The translations under genes and the position numbers were made by a program. A DNA stretch of 64,000 nucleotides, taken from assembly GCA_964564415.1 (NCBI GenBank), contig CAZMAV010000003.1, forward strand, positions 62,001-126,000. Direction: 5' to 3'. Below the pieces are notes generated by a model that saw only the letters and a list, made by a program, of their open reading frames with translations, did not search any database and was not told the origin of the DNA. The stretch's first letter is position 1, and every line of letters begins with the position of its first letter. Below are positions 35,045 through 44,444 of this stretch, one piece after another. The DNA comes from JALEFZ01 sp964564415 (GTDB taxonomy: Bacteria > Bacteroidota > Bacteroidia > J057).

Positions 35045-36796
35045 ATGATGCATCAGGCTAAGCTATTACGGTTATTTCCGATTATTATTATCCTCTTCCT
35101 CGCCAAGGTCGAAGGGCTGATGGCTCAGACCGACCTTCCCGCCGCCATGCGCTTCAATGGGCTGGGTCGTACCCTGATCAACAGCACCGAATTTAGCGGA
35201 ACGATGGCAGAGGGGGATACCACCACCTCCAAAAACCTGTTGGATGGGGAATTTCTCCTGGACCTTAAGATAAATGCCAGCCCCAATGAAAAGACAGAGG
35301 TCCAATCCATCCTTCGTCTGCGAAATGAGTTTGGCGGATTCTTCGGAGCAGGTATGTCCATCGAGGTACGTGAACTTTTTGCCAGAGGGGTGGTCGCCGA
35401 TGTCTTTCGCTACCACGTGGGAGACATGGACCTCAAGATGACGCCTTTTACCCTGTTTCAATATGAGGAAGAAGGTCAAATCAATGAAGCCGAAATTTTT
35501 CGGGCCAGGAAAGAGGTGATCGACTATGAGCAGTTTTATACCGATGAGAACACCCGCCGCATGCAGGGGGGAAAGTTTGAGCTGGGGCTGACTGCCGGGG
35601 CCATTCTGCCTGAGATCAACTTTACGGGATTCTTTACCCGGGTAAGGGGAACGGACTTCTTTACCCTGCCCAGCCGCTATGTAGGAGGGGGATCGGTGGA
35701 GTTGGTCAATTACACCTGGGGTAGCCTGACAGCCAACTATGTCAATACCTTTGACAGCCGTTCTATCGGCAGCTTTTCTACCGGCATCCGCAATCCGGTT
35801 CAGACCCTTTCGGCAGATATTTCGATTTTTGACAAGGAAGACTGTAAGCTCAGCCTAAAGGGAGAGGGAGGAATGTCGCGGATCACGGAAGTGACGGACA
35901 GCATCGTCAGCTTTGACGAGTCGGATACTTTTCTCGAGGCCCTGGTAGAATTTGACTGGAAGCCCAAAAAACTTCGTTTTACCCTGGGCTTTCGCGATGT
36001 AGGGCCGGACTTTTTCAGCATTGCAGCTCAGTCTAAGCGAGTGGACTTCAACCGAAGAAAGGCATTTTTCCATCGCATCGGCAATGAGCAGGGGGTGCGT
36101 CCGGTAGGACTTTTTGACCTGAACCGGGACCGAAACCTCTATACTTTTTCTTTGTCCGACAACCTCAGGGCTTATGATCCCCGACTTTCCAATGCTTTGC
36201 CTTATGGAAGAGCTACCGCCAACCGAATTGGTTTTTGGCTGGGACTGGACCACGGCGATGAAGAGGAATCGGTATTTCATGGCTCGGTAGAGTTTAACCT
36301 GATGCGTGAAATACGTGGGCAGGGAACCTTTGAACTCAAGACCTTCAACCTACTAAGGGTAGAAGAAGACGTGCACTTTCACAGGCTTTTTGATTTAAAA
36401 CAAATCCTAACCCTGACCCTGGGCTATCAATATGAACAAACAAGCAGAGGGGGGAATGAAATCGAAGCGGTCAACCTCAGCAGCAATCTTATCGAGACAG
36501 GTCTTCAGGTAGAACTCTTCGACAAATTCGATTTGCTCCTGGGAGCAAAGATTCTAATGGCTGATGGAAGTGATTATGTGCCCGAAATTCGTCGCTTCAA
36601 TACCGTTCGTGATTTTCCCGGAAGGACCACCTTTTCGGATACCGAGAGCCTACTAGGAGTAGGAATCCGTTACAGGTTCAGAGATGGTATCTACCTTAGC
36701 ATACAATGGGATCGCTTTAGTTTTGCTTCGGATAAGAATCCTGACGGCAGTTACCGCATCGATCAGCCCTTCATTCTGTACAACATGAATTTTTAG
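35045..36796 (+). CDS. Outer-membrane beta-barrel protein of the glycan locus (2)
   Basis: The 583-residue protein has a signal peptide (IIIILFLAKVEGLMAQ) and a barrel-like beta pattern (KTEVQSILRLRNEFGGFFG, LTAGAILPEINFTGFFTR, GVGIRYRFRDGIYLSIQWDRF). It ends with a terminal Phe, a normal outer-membrane barrel signal. It starts 11 bases after the previous barrel gene and 7 bases before the first lipoprotein gene, so it is clearly in the same operon. No SusC-type plug is present. It is unlike the first barrel in sequence, so the two are not simple duplicates. Possible roles are a porin for oligosaccharides or a scaffold for the lipoproteins. Confidence 0.68.
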   Translation: MMHQAKLLRLFPIIIILFLAKVEGLMAQTDLPAAMRFNGLGRTLINSTEFSGTMAEGDTTTSKNLLDGEFLLDLKINASPNEKTEVQSILRLRNEFGGFFGAGMSIEVRELFARGVVADVFRYHVGDMDLKMTPFTLFQYEEEGQINEAEIFRARKEVIDYEQFYTDENTRRMQGGKFELGLTAGAILPEINFTGFFTRVRGTDFFTLPSRYVGGGSVELVNYTWGSLTANYVNTFDSRSIGSFSTGIRNPVQTLSADISIFDKEDCKLSLKGEGGMSRITEVTDSIVSFDESDTFLEALVEFDWKPKKLRFTLGFRDVGPDFFSIAAQSKRVDFNRRKAFFHRIGNEQGVRPVGLFDLNRDRNLYTFSLSDNLRAYDPRLSNALPYGRATANRIGFWLGLDHGDEEESVFHGSVEFNLMREIRGQGTFELKTFNLLRVEEDVHFHRLFDLKQILTLTLGYQYEQTSRGGNEIEAVNLSSNLIETGLQVELFDKFDLLLGAKILMADGSDYVPEIRRFNTVRDFPGRTTFSDTESLLGVGIRYRFRDGIYLSIQWDRFSFASDKNPDGSYRIDQPFILYNMNF

Positions 36797-36803
36797 ACTG
36801 AAA

Positions 36804-37814
36804 ATGAAAGGAATCATGAAATATATTCTCCCAATTTTTCTTTTGCCGGCCTTTTTTCTTTTGAGTTGCCAGCATGAGACGGACATGTTTGATGGGCCTT
36901 CTTTGATCGATCGCTTCGGGGAGTTCCAATTGCAGGACTCTCTGTCGGCGAGTACTTCGGAGGTAGATTTCTCTGCGGGTGAGCAGGTCTTTTTTACGGC
37001 ATCGTTTAGCAAGCAGGTTGCCTGGACATTACGCGTCACAGGCCTGGAAAGTGGGTCGGTAAAATTGATCGAAGGCTTTGACCGGGAACTCAATGAGACC
37101 AATGCCTCCTGGGACGGTACCACGACTGAACTCCCCCTTTTCACCACAGAAAATTGCCTGGCAGAACTGATTATTCCTGAGGAAGATTCTCTTACCATCT
37201 CCACAGAGGTCAGCGTCAGCGGAGCCAGGGTCTACGAAGGCAATGTAATCACAGGTTTTGAAGAAGATCTGGGCTCTTCCCTCTTCCTGGGAAATTTCGA
37301 ATTCGAATTGTCCAATAGCACTGGGATTACCAGCAGCCTTCCCGCAGGGGAGGGGGACAGGTTCTATTTCTTCGAAGGGACTGACAATACAGTATCAAAC
37401 TTCTTTGTAGGGCTGATTAGGATTTTTCCCTCAGTCAACAACCAGACATACTTCGAGATCCCAAGTCAGGATCCCAGCAGTGTCTACCTTAATTTCTTTC
37501 TCTTTGGAGACCTGACTCCCCATACGATTGCCGTGGTACAGGTATTCACCGATGCCAATGACAGTGGACAGTTTGAGGAGGCCGACGACCAAAGTTTTCA
37601 GCTTGATGGGGATTTTCCCATCGACTTCGAGGGCTGGAAGCAGTTTAGCTTTACCCTGGATGAAATCGGAATGAGTGAACAACAGATCAGTGAAATAGTT
37701 GGTATTCAGGTACTTCTGATCTCAAATATGAACTCTCAGCCCACTCCACCCAATCCTGTCAGGTTTGGAATCGATTATTTGACATTTACCAAGGACCAAC
37801 CTCTACAGCCATAA
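36804..37814 (+). CDS. Surface-type lipoprotein of the glycan locus (1)
   Basis: The 336-residue lipoprotein has lipobox LLSC near residue 20. It has three beta-rich regions: an opening Ig-like part (EVDFSAGEQVFFTASFSKQVAWTL), a FlgD-like ASWDGTTTELPLF turn, and a C-terminal jelly-roll-like part (DFEGWKQFSFTLDEIG, then PVRFGIDYLTFTKD). The last pattern, a beta-sandwich ending in a bound-surface strand, resembles carbohydrate-binding modules. No catalytic residues are seen. It is likely to bind glucan at the cell surface, taking the place usually held by SusD or SusE. This is inference from layout and fold. Confidence 0.65.
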   Translation: MKGIMKYILPIFLLPAFFLLSCQHETDMFDGPSLIDRFGEFQLQDSLSASTSEVDFSAGEQVFFTASFSKQVAWTLRVTGLESGSVKLIEGFDRELNETNASWDGTTTELPLFTTENCLAELIIPEEDSLTISTEVSVSGARVYEGNVITGFEEDLGSSLFLGNFEFELSNSTGITSSLPAGEGDRFYFFEGTDNTVSNFFVGLIRIFPSVNNQTYFEIPSQDPSSVYLNFFLFGDLTPHTIAVVQVFTDANDSGQFEEADDQSFQLDGDFPIDFEGWKQFSFTLDEIGMSEQQISEIVGIQVLLISNMNSQPTPPNPVRFGIDYLTFTKDQPLQP

Positions 37815-37817
37815 GTG

Positions 37818-39017
37818 ATGAAGGAATTTGACCATATATTCAAGTGGATGGCATTCGGGCTAGGAGTAGTTTTTTTGATGCTCAGCCTCACTGCCTGCAT
37901 TCAATTCAAAAAGACATCTCTCTACGACGGACAGCTGGTCAGGCCCCCCGAGCCCAAGCCCGAATCCATAGAAAAAGTCGTATCCCCAGTACTTTTTGAG
38001 GACGATACCCTGGATGTGTGGGGAATAGTCGAAGACAGTTGCAAGACATTCTCTCTCGTCAGCGATGTTTCCTACCAGGGAGAAAAAGCCCTTAGACTGA
38101 AATGGAATCGCCAGGGCTGTCCCTTCGTGGGATTTGGAATGGGATGGGATAGTTATGCTGGTAAGGACCTAACCCCCCTCATGGACTATGCAGCCTTTGA
38201 GATGTACGTTCGCTCTGTGGAGGGAAAGATCTATGGACTGCCCATGGTTTTTACCCTGGAAGATTACAGTGGAAACATGTCATTTGCCTACACCGCCAAC
38301 AAATACTTTGAGCGGGTGGCTATTGATGAAGACTGGCAGCGGGTGGCTGTACCTCTCAATGCTTTTGATGATGAAGGGGTAGGTATTGATTATGGAAACA
38401 TCAAGCAACTCCAGGTAGAATTGCAGCAGGCCGGTGAGGTCTATGTAGATGAAGTTAAGCTGGTGTTTTATGAGGAAGAGCCTCAGGAGCCCTGGTTGAG
38501 AATAAAACAACTTCCTAGCCCTACGGCTTTGCCCCAGACCCTTTTTGACGAAGGCTTTGCCAATGGCAATGGATGGGGCTTGTTTACGGACAGTTGTCAG
38601 TCTGTCCAGATGACCCGCGAAGAAAAATTCAAGGGAAGTCAGTCACTCAGGATATCCTGGGACTACAAAGAAGGCTGCGAATGGCTGGCCTTCGGAGTGA
38701 ATTGGAATAAGTGGAAGCCCATCGACATGAGCCCCATCATGAACAAGGCTGTCCTCGAATTTTACCTGAAATCAGATAATCCAGCCCAATTGGACTTCAG
38801 CATAGTTCTGGAAGAATTTGACGGACCAGGCTTGGTTGCGGTGGATTGGAAGGAGGACTATGTCGGTAAGGCAGAAAATGGATGGTCAAAGGTATCCATA
38901 CCCCTCCAGGATTTCAGCGGAGAGGTAAACCTGAAAAATATTCAACATTTGGTATTTAACCTGAAAGGGCAGGAAGGACTTTTCTACATGGATCAGATGA
39001 AATTGGTACAAAAATAA
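37818..39017 (+). CDS. Lipoprotein with two carbohydrate-binding-like repeats
   Basis: About 399 residues. ATG at 37818 lies just after the preceding stop (a GTG at 37815 is in frame). Lipobox SLTAC is near 28. The protein has two repeats of about 165 residues. Each starts with LFxxx followed by a DSC motif (VEDSCKTFSLVSDVSYQGEKALRLKW; TDSCQSVQMTREEKFKGSQSLRISW), each has a second Cys in G-C-x-(F/L), and each ends with a VxVDEVKLVF- or FYMDQMKLV-type strand. This is a galactose-binding-like/CBM11-like jelly roll with a probable disulfide. Tandem copies favour avid binding of a polymer. It precedes the GH16 gene by eight bases. Confidence 0.72.
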   Translation: MKEFDHIFKWMAFGLGVVFLMLSLTACIQFKKTSLYDGQLVRPPEPKPESIEKVVSPVLFEDDTLDVWGIVEDSCKTFSLVSDVSYQGEKALRLKWNRQGCPFVGFGMGWDSYAGKDLTPLMDYAAFEMYVRSVEGKIYGLPMVFTLEDYSGNMSFAYTANKYFERVAIDEDWQRVAVPLNAFDDEGVGIDYGNIKQLQVELQQAGEVYVDEVKLVFYEEEPQEPWLRIKQLPSPTALPQTLFDEGFANGNGWGLFTDSCQSVQMTREEKFKGSQSLRISWDYKEGCEWLAFGVNWNKWKPIDMSPIMNKAVLEFYLKSDNPAQLDFSIVLEEFDGPGLVAVDWKEDYVGKAENGWSKVSIPLQDFSGEVNLKNIQHLVFNLKGQEGLFYMDQMKLVQK

Positions 39018-39025
39018 ACAAACAA

Positions 39026-39880
39026 ATGAAGACAGTAAATAAAATATTTCTATGTACGGGATTTTTTGTTCTTATCCTCTTGGGTGGATGTCAGCCAGAA
39101 GAGGTATTGGAAGAAAATCCCTGTGAATTTCCCGGTATAGAGGGATATAGCCTGGTTTGGAGCGATGAGTTTGAAGGCGATAGCCTGGACCTTTCCAGCT
39201 GGTCCTATAATTTGGCGGACGGTTGTGACCGGGGGATCTGTGGCTGGGGCAACAATGAGCTCCAGTATTATACCGATGAAGCAAAAAATTCCTTTATCAG
39301 GGATGGGAAGCTGGTAATCCGGGCGGTAGAGGAAGGCACTCCTGTCAATGGCTATGATTATACTTCGGCCCGTATTGTAACCAAAAATAAGCAAGATTTT
39401 CGCTTTGGCAGGGTAGACGTAAGGGCCAAAACACCCATTGGCAAAGGACTCTGGCCTGCCATATGGATGCTTTCTACTGAAGAACGCTTCGGCCGCTGGC
39501 CTGCCAGTGGTGAGATCGACATCATGGAGTTGATTGGAGATGTACCCAATGAAGTCCTGGGAACTGTCCATTATGGTCACGATTTCCATCGCTTCAAATC
39601 TGCCTATTATGAGTTGGAAGAAGGTACCTTCAACCAGGAATTCCACACCTTTACCCTGTTTTGGAAGGAAGGTTGTATTCGTTTTATGGTCGATGATTCT
39701 TTGTATGGAGAACCCATCACTCCTAGCCTTACCCTACCCACGGGTTATCCTTTCAATGAAACCTTTCATTTTATCATGAATATCGCAGTGGGCGGAAACC
39801 TTCCGGGCAATCCTGATGGTACGGTAGTTTTCCCTCAGGAGATGGAGGTAGATTATATTCGGGTATACCAAGAGAATTAG
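39026..39880 (+). CDS. GH16 laminarinase-type endo-beta-glucanase lipoprotein
   Basis: The 284-residue protein has lipobox LLGGC at Cys22. The GH16 core starts YSLVWSDEFEGDSLDLSSW, and the catalytic motif is GEIDIMELIG at 162-171 with nucleophile Glu163, Asp165 and acid/base Glu168. The ExDxME spacing is that of beta-1,3-glucanases (laminarinases) rather than the lichenase ExDxE. The C-terminal strand is EMEVDYIRVYQ. Secreted and lipid-anchored, it should cut beta-1,3- or mixed-linkage glucans at the surface. It is the last gene of the five-gene operon and the strongest clue to the substrate of the locus. Confidence 0.9.
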   Translation: MKTVNKIFLCTGFFVLILLGGCQPEEVLEENPCEFPGIEGYSLVWSDEFEGDSLDLSSWSYNLADGCDRGICGWGNNELQYYTDEAKNSFIRDGKLVIRAVEEGTPVNGYDYTSARIVTKNKQDFRFGRVDVRAKTPIGKGLWPAIWMLSTEERFGRWPASGEIDIMELIGDVPNEVLGTVHYGHDFHRFKSAYYELEEGTFNQEFHTFTLFWKEGCIRFMVDDSLYGEPITPSLTLPTGYPFNETFHFIMNIAVGGNLPGNPDGTVVFPQEMEVDYIRVYQEN

Positions 39881-40019
39881 GTTCACCTGCGATAGCACAG
39901 CATATTGATTTTATGGGACCTTTCTGATGAGCCGAGTCCTTAGATGGGTCCCTCTTCTGCCTTAAAGATCATGGAAAGCTCCATGCGGGGGCATGTATTT
40001 TTACAAAACTACTACTGCT

Positions 40020-41618
40020 ATGAAGAACAACACCTACATTGTTGCCACGGCTCTTATTGTAGCACTTGGAGGCTTTTTGATGGGCTTTGACGCCTCGGTA
40101 ATTTCCGGAGTCAATGATTTCATCAAGCAGGAGTTTCGCCTTAGCGATTTTCAACTGGGTTGGGCGGTAGCCTCTCTCACCCTGATTTCCTCTCTAGCCA
40201 TGCTGGTGGCAGGTCCCATTAGCGATCGGTTTGGAAGAAAATTGGTTTTAAGGGTAGCTGCTGTGCTTTACGCCATATCAGCGGTATGTTCTGCCCTGGC
40301 CCCCAGCTATACCACCCTGGTTCTGGCCCGTATGATCGGGGGATTGGGGGTGGGAGCCTCTCTCATCATCGCTCCGATGTATATTGCCGAGATCGCCCCC
40401 CCCAAGCTCAGGGGGCAGATGGTATCCTTTAATCAGCTCAACATCGTCATAGGGATATCGGCAGCATTTTTCTCCAATTATTTTATCCTTCAACTGGCAG
40501 ATTCAGAGGCTGCCTGGGTGCAGCAGTTGGGCATCCAAAACAACCAATGGCGATGGATGCTCGGCCTGGAGACCCTGCCAGCCGTCCTGTATTTTCTGGG
40601 CTTATTTTTTGTGCCCCGGAGTCCGCGCTGGTTAGCGATGAAGGGAGAATTTGACGAAGCCATGACCGTCATGCGTAGAGCCGCCGGTGAGCGAGCCCAC
40701 GAAATTATGGAAGAAGTTAGGGCTGCCATTCGTACCGACGAAGACAAAGCCAAGGTATCCCCTTTGGAACTCTTCAAGCCTGCCATGAGGCTGGTGCTGT
40801 CCATCGGTATCGTCGTAGCTGTCCTCCAGCAGATCACAGGTATCAATTCAGTATTTTTCTATGCCCCGATGATATTCAAGCAGTCGGGCATCGGTCAGGA
40901 TGCTTCATTCACCCAAGCCATCTACGTGGGACTGATTAACCTGGCTTTTACCATACTTGCCATTTCATTGATAGATCGCCTGGGAAGGAAACCTCTCCTG
41001 GCCTTTGGAGTAGGAGGCATTGCCGTCTTTATGTTCCTCCTATCTTACGGCTTCAGCACAGCAACCTATGAACTCTCAGAGACTTCCATTGCCGCTTTGC
41101 CCCAGGAAGTACAGACTGAAGAGGTCATCGCCCTCCAAGGCATGAGTTTTTCCAGTGATGTTTCCTACAAATCCGCTCTTAGAAAGGCCGTGGGAGATGA
41201 GATGATGATACAGTATGAATCGGACCTTATTTCGGCAGCCATCACCATGAATCCCTGGCTTATCCTTATAGGTATCCTGGGTTTTGTAGCCTCATTTGCC
41301 TTTTCTATAGGACCGGTGATGTGGGTACTTTTTTCTGAATTATTTCCCCTTCGAATCAGGGGGATTGCTATTTCCTTTGTAGGCTTGATCAATTCTGCGG
41401 TGAGTTTCCTGGTTCAGCTGGTCTTTCCCTGGGAGTTGGCCACCTTCGGTAGTTCAACTACTTTTTTGATCTATGGCGCTTTTGCCCTTGCGGGACTGGT
41501 CTTCATTGTGGCGGTCATTCCTGAGACCAAGGGTAAATCTCTGGAGGAACTGGAAAAGATACTGGTAAAGGACAAAAAGAAAGGGGTCGAACCAGAGCCC
41601 CCTTCTGTTACTGTGTGA
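40020..41618 (+). CDS. MFS sugar porter
   Basis: About 532 residues from the ATG at 40020. Twelve membrane helices carry sugar-porter signatures: GFDASVISG, GPISDRFGRKL, RMIGGLGVGA, VPRSPRWLAMKG, QQITGINSVFFYAPMIF, DRLGRKP, and PETKGKSLEELE near the C-terminus. An extra soluble loop of about 70 residues lies between helices 9 and 10 (from STATYELSETSIA to ITMNPW). It probably imports glucose or short glucan products across the inner membrane by H+ symport. It follows the GH16 gene by about 140 bases on the same strand and completes the uptake path. Confidence 0.9.
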   Translation: MKNNTYIVATALIVALGGFLMGFDASVISGVNDFIKQEFRLSDFQLGWAVASLTLISSLAMLVAGPISDRFGRKLVLRVAAVLYAISAVCSALAPSYTTLVLARMIGGLGVGASLIIAPMYIAEIAPPKLRGQMVSFNQLNIVIGISAAFFSNYFILQLADSEAAWVQQLGIQNNQWRWMLGLETLPAVLYFLGLFFVPRSPRWLAMKGEFDEAMTVMRRAAGERAHEIMEEVRAAIRTDEDKAKVSPLELFKPAMRLVLSIGIVVAVLQQITGINSVFFYAPMIFKQSGIGQDASFTQAIYVGLINLAFTILAISLIDRLGRKPLLAFGVGGIAVFMFLLSYGFSTATYELSETSIAALPQEVQTEEVIALQGMSFSSDVSYKSALRKAVGDEMMIQYESDLISAAITMNPWLILIGILGFVASFAFSIGPVMWVLFSELFPLRIRGIAISFVGLINSAVSFLVQLVFPWELATFGSSTTFLIYGAFALAGLVFIVAVIPETKGKSLEELEKILVKDKKKGVEPEPPSVTV

Positions 41619-41725
41619 GTGGGCATCAGGGGAGTACCTTTGAATCAATTTTTAAGGTAAATCCTCTCAGGTAAATATTTCAATTTGGGTAGCATAGGTA
41701 AAATAACCTGCGGAAATGAACAAGA

Positions 41726-44425
41726 TTATTCGAAAATCAGCCTCATGAAGTAATTTCTCCCTATTTGCGGGCCTCCGTAGACATTTCGGTATCCCTGATT
41801 CATTAAGTTAGTAGCTCCTACTTTAAGGGAGAATCGGCTTTCAGGAATGTCATAATGTAGGCTGAGGTCCCAGACTTCATAGGAGAGAATTTCTCCGATG
41901 CCAAAGGTTGACTCCCACGTGTAGCCATCCGACCAACGATAGGCAAGGCTGAAGCCCAGTCCTTTGTAGATATCCCGATGCTGAATTTGTCCTGCTGCAA
42001 GGTGCTGCGGCATATTGAAGGCGGGGAGAAAATCCGGATAAGCAGCGGTGGCCTGACCTGCCTCATAGCTTGCATAGGTATAATTGCCGCTTAGCCTTAG
42101 CCCAAAATTGGTCCTTAAACTCAATTCGGCGCTGGCTCCCATGGAAGTAATTGCCTCCTCTACATTGGCATATACCACCAGTTGCCTTTCGATCTGAGGA
42201 GAATAAACCGAAATGGGAGCGATCATGTCAACGTAATGGTTGCGGTAGAGACTCAGGTCTACAAAAAAGCGATCCGAAAGCAAGGCCCGATAACCGGCTT
42301 CAAGGTTAAATATCCTTTCCTGACGCAGATAGTCCAGGCCCAAAGGTTGTAAATCAGCCTCCCCGGCCCTCCACTCCGAGTAGCTGATGAGCTCTTCAAA
42401 AATCTTTTCCCCTTCTATCCGTTCGCCCCTACCATTGGGAAAACTAAAGTTTTTGATGTTGTCTTGTTGGCCTCCCAGTAAAATGGAGGAAGTGAAGGGG
42501 ACAAGAGAAAAGCTTTCCGGGGCAGATGGGCTGCGAAATCCACTTTGTACCGATATACGCAGGTTGTGGCTGCCCTCATTTCCCAGGCTAACTAGGAGGG
42601 AGGCTTTTGGAGAGATCCTTCCTTGATAGTACTGATGCTTGTCGTAGCGAAGAGCCGCATTAAGATGGATGTGATCCCCGGCCAATTGTGTGCCTCCACG
42701 GAGGAAGGTCCCAAACTCCCAAATAGGAATAGCGGTACCAAATCCAAGGGCACCATCGTTGAATAGGCTGCCTTCAGAGTCCAGCAGGCTGCGTCGTACC
42801 TGAGCCCCTGCCTGAAGCTCCCAGCCTGTGAGCATGGAGGTGAAGTCATATTGGCCTTCGGTATGAAAGACCTGGCTGTTGTTGACCAGTCCTGATCCTC
42901 CGGCAAGTAGGTCAGAACTAGACTTTGAAAGGTTGAGAAGTTGTTGATAGGTTTCGGATTCGGGGCCTGCAAGGTCTCGGTCGGCAAATTCACGGGCTCT
43001 GCGGTGATTTCCCCCTGCGATTCCGGGGATTTCTCCCCGGTAAGCCAAAGCATAATCTCTGGACCAAATAGAAGAAGGCTTGAGCCCTTCCTGAATGAAA
43101 CGGGCTGCTGTACCAAGCCTAAATGAGCTTCCCGCATCTACTTCCTTGAAGTAGGTCCTTACGCTAAACTTTTCTCCCCTGGCTGCTAATTTATGACTTT
43201 GCTCTTTTAGATTTTCCAGGGCCTGTGGATCTCCCTGCCTAAATATGGCGTCTCCCTGAAACCAGCCTCCTGCATAAGTAAGTTCTATTCCTTCAGCAGG
43301 GCGAAAATGTAAGGCTCCGCTCAGGCGGGTGAGCCCTCTCGTCCGGTTCAAAAGGTCTTCTTCCCAAATGCCACTGCGGGTAATTTCCTTTAATCCTCCA
43401 TCCCCCATAAGGTCAATTTCCAGAGGAATCTCATCTCCATAGAGGTTGATCCCATCAAAATCAGGAGTCCTCCTGTCCATGTTGATCAGATCCAGCCGCT
43501 GATCGATATTTTGAGGAGTAATCCTAAAAGAGGGATCAGCAGCCCTCCAGTCGCCGGTATTCAGATATGAAGCCTGTAACTTAAAAGCCCATTTTTTACC
43601 TAGCGTCCTGGCTATTCTGAAGCCGAGGTCCATCATGGGCTCTGGGCCTGACACTTCCCCCTGTAGGGCACCGGAACCCAAATAAAAGCTAAGACCTTCG
43701 TAATCGAAGGGGTTTTTGCTTTGGAAGCTAAGCAGGCCATTGAAAGCCTGAGGTCCATAGAGAATGGTATTGGGACCGGGGAGGAGTTCCATGCTACGCA
43801 GGTCGAGGATGGAGCTTCCATTCAGGTTGGCGAGGGCATATCCCAATCCGGGCAAGTTCATTTCGACTCCATCCAGCTGCTGAACAAAGCGCCAGTTTTG
43901 GATTCCGGCAAAGCCACGGGTATTGATCGCGGGCAGGGTGTAGCTGCTGACATTGAGCTGTGCTTCCTTCATGGTTGCTAAATGAGTAAATATATCCGGA
44001 CTCGGGCTGTAGGTCAGGTCCAGGAGGTCTACCTTTTGAATAGACACAGGAGCCTGGAGGAGACGCTCCTTGGCACGAGAGGCCGAAACCACCATTTCCT
44101 CACTGCTGGTTCCCCACTCAGGTGCGAGTAAAATTTCCATTTCCTTTTCGCCTCCGTAATAGGTAAAGTTGCTGGACTGATAGCCGATAAATGAGATTTT
44201 TAGCTTTACAGGAATCTTGCCCTTATAGCTGATCTCAAATCGACCCTCATAATCCGTAATGGTACCGTAAGTTGTATCTGCCAAGAAAACCCAGGCACCA
44301 ATTATAGATTCTTTGGTTTCGGCATCAAAGACCCTCCCTTTAATATTGAATTGGGCTATCAGACAGGTAGGGATCAGCAATAGGTAAAGCAGGAGCCAGG
44401 GCCCTGCAAAAAACGGTAATCTCAT
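41726..44425 (-). CDS. TonB-dependent receptor (non-SusC type)
   Basis: The 899-residue protein has a signal peptide ending CLIAQ. A CarboxypepD_reg-like domain (KGRVFDAETKESIIGAWVFL, then TITDYEGRFEI) covers about 27-110. The plug is at about 120-240 (VSIQKVDLLDL, NTRGFAGIQNWRFVQQLDGV, LPGPNTILYG). A long barrel ends NYFMRLIFE. The plug lacks SusC-type signatures and no SusD gene follows. Ligand is unknown; the setting next to the beta-glucan genes makes an oligosaccharide or a metal chelate possible. Its TonB gene lies 19 bases upstream on the same strand, so the pair is dedicated. Confidence 0.88.
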   Translation of the reverse strand: MRLPFFAGPWLLLYLLLIPTCLIAQFNIKGRVFDAETKESIIGAWVFLADTTYGTITDYEGRFEISYKGKIPVKLKISFIGYQSSNFTYYGGEKEMEILLAPEWGTSSEEMVVSASRAKERLLQAPVSIQKVDLLDLTYSPSPDIFTHLATMKEAQLNVSSYTLPAINTRGFAGIQNWRFVQQLDGVEMNLPGLGYALANLNGSSILDLRSMELLPGPNTILYGPQAFNGLLSFQSKNPFDYEGLSFYLGSGALQGEVSGPEPMMDLGFRIARTLGKKWAFKLQASYLNTGDWRAADPSFRITPQNIDQRLDLINMDRRTPDFDGINLYGDEIPLEIDLMGDGGLKEITRSGIWEEDLLNRTRGLTRLSGALHFRPAEGIELTYAGGWFQGDAIFRQGDPQALENLKEQSHKLAARGEKFSVRTYFKEVDAGSSFRLGTAARFIQEGLKPSSIWSRDYALAYRGEIPGIAGGNHRRAREFADRDLAGPESETYQQLLNLSKSSSDLLAGGSGLVNNSQVFHTEGQYDFTSMLTGWELQAGAQVRRSLLDSEGSLFNDGALGFGTAIPIWEFGTFLRGGTQLAGDHIHLNAALRYDKHQYYQGRISPKASLLVSLGNEGSHNLRISVQSGFRSPSAPESFSLVPFTSSILLGGQQDNIKNFSFPNGRGERIEGEKIFEELISYSEWRAGEADLQPLGLDYLRQERIFNLEAGYRALLSDRFFVDLSLYRNHYVDMIAPISVYSPQIERQLVVYANVEEAITSMGASAELSLRTNFGLRLSGNYTYASYEAGQATAAYPDFLPAFNMPQHLAAGQIQHRDIYKGLGFSLAYRWSDGYTWESTFGIGEILSYEVWDLSLHYDIPESRFSLKVGATNLMNQGYRNVYGGPQIGRNYFMRLIFE

Positions 44426-44444
44426 GTTGGGGATTATTGAAATA

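Noticed and set aside
41726..44425. SusC assignment for the TonB-dependent receptor
   Set aside because: The plug lacks SusC-type signatures, and no SusD-like gene lies beside it.
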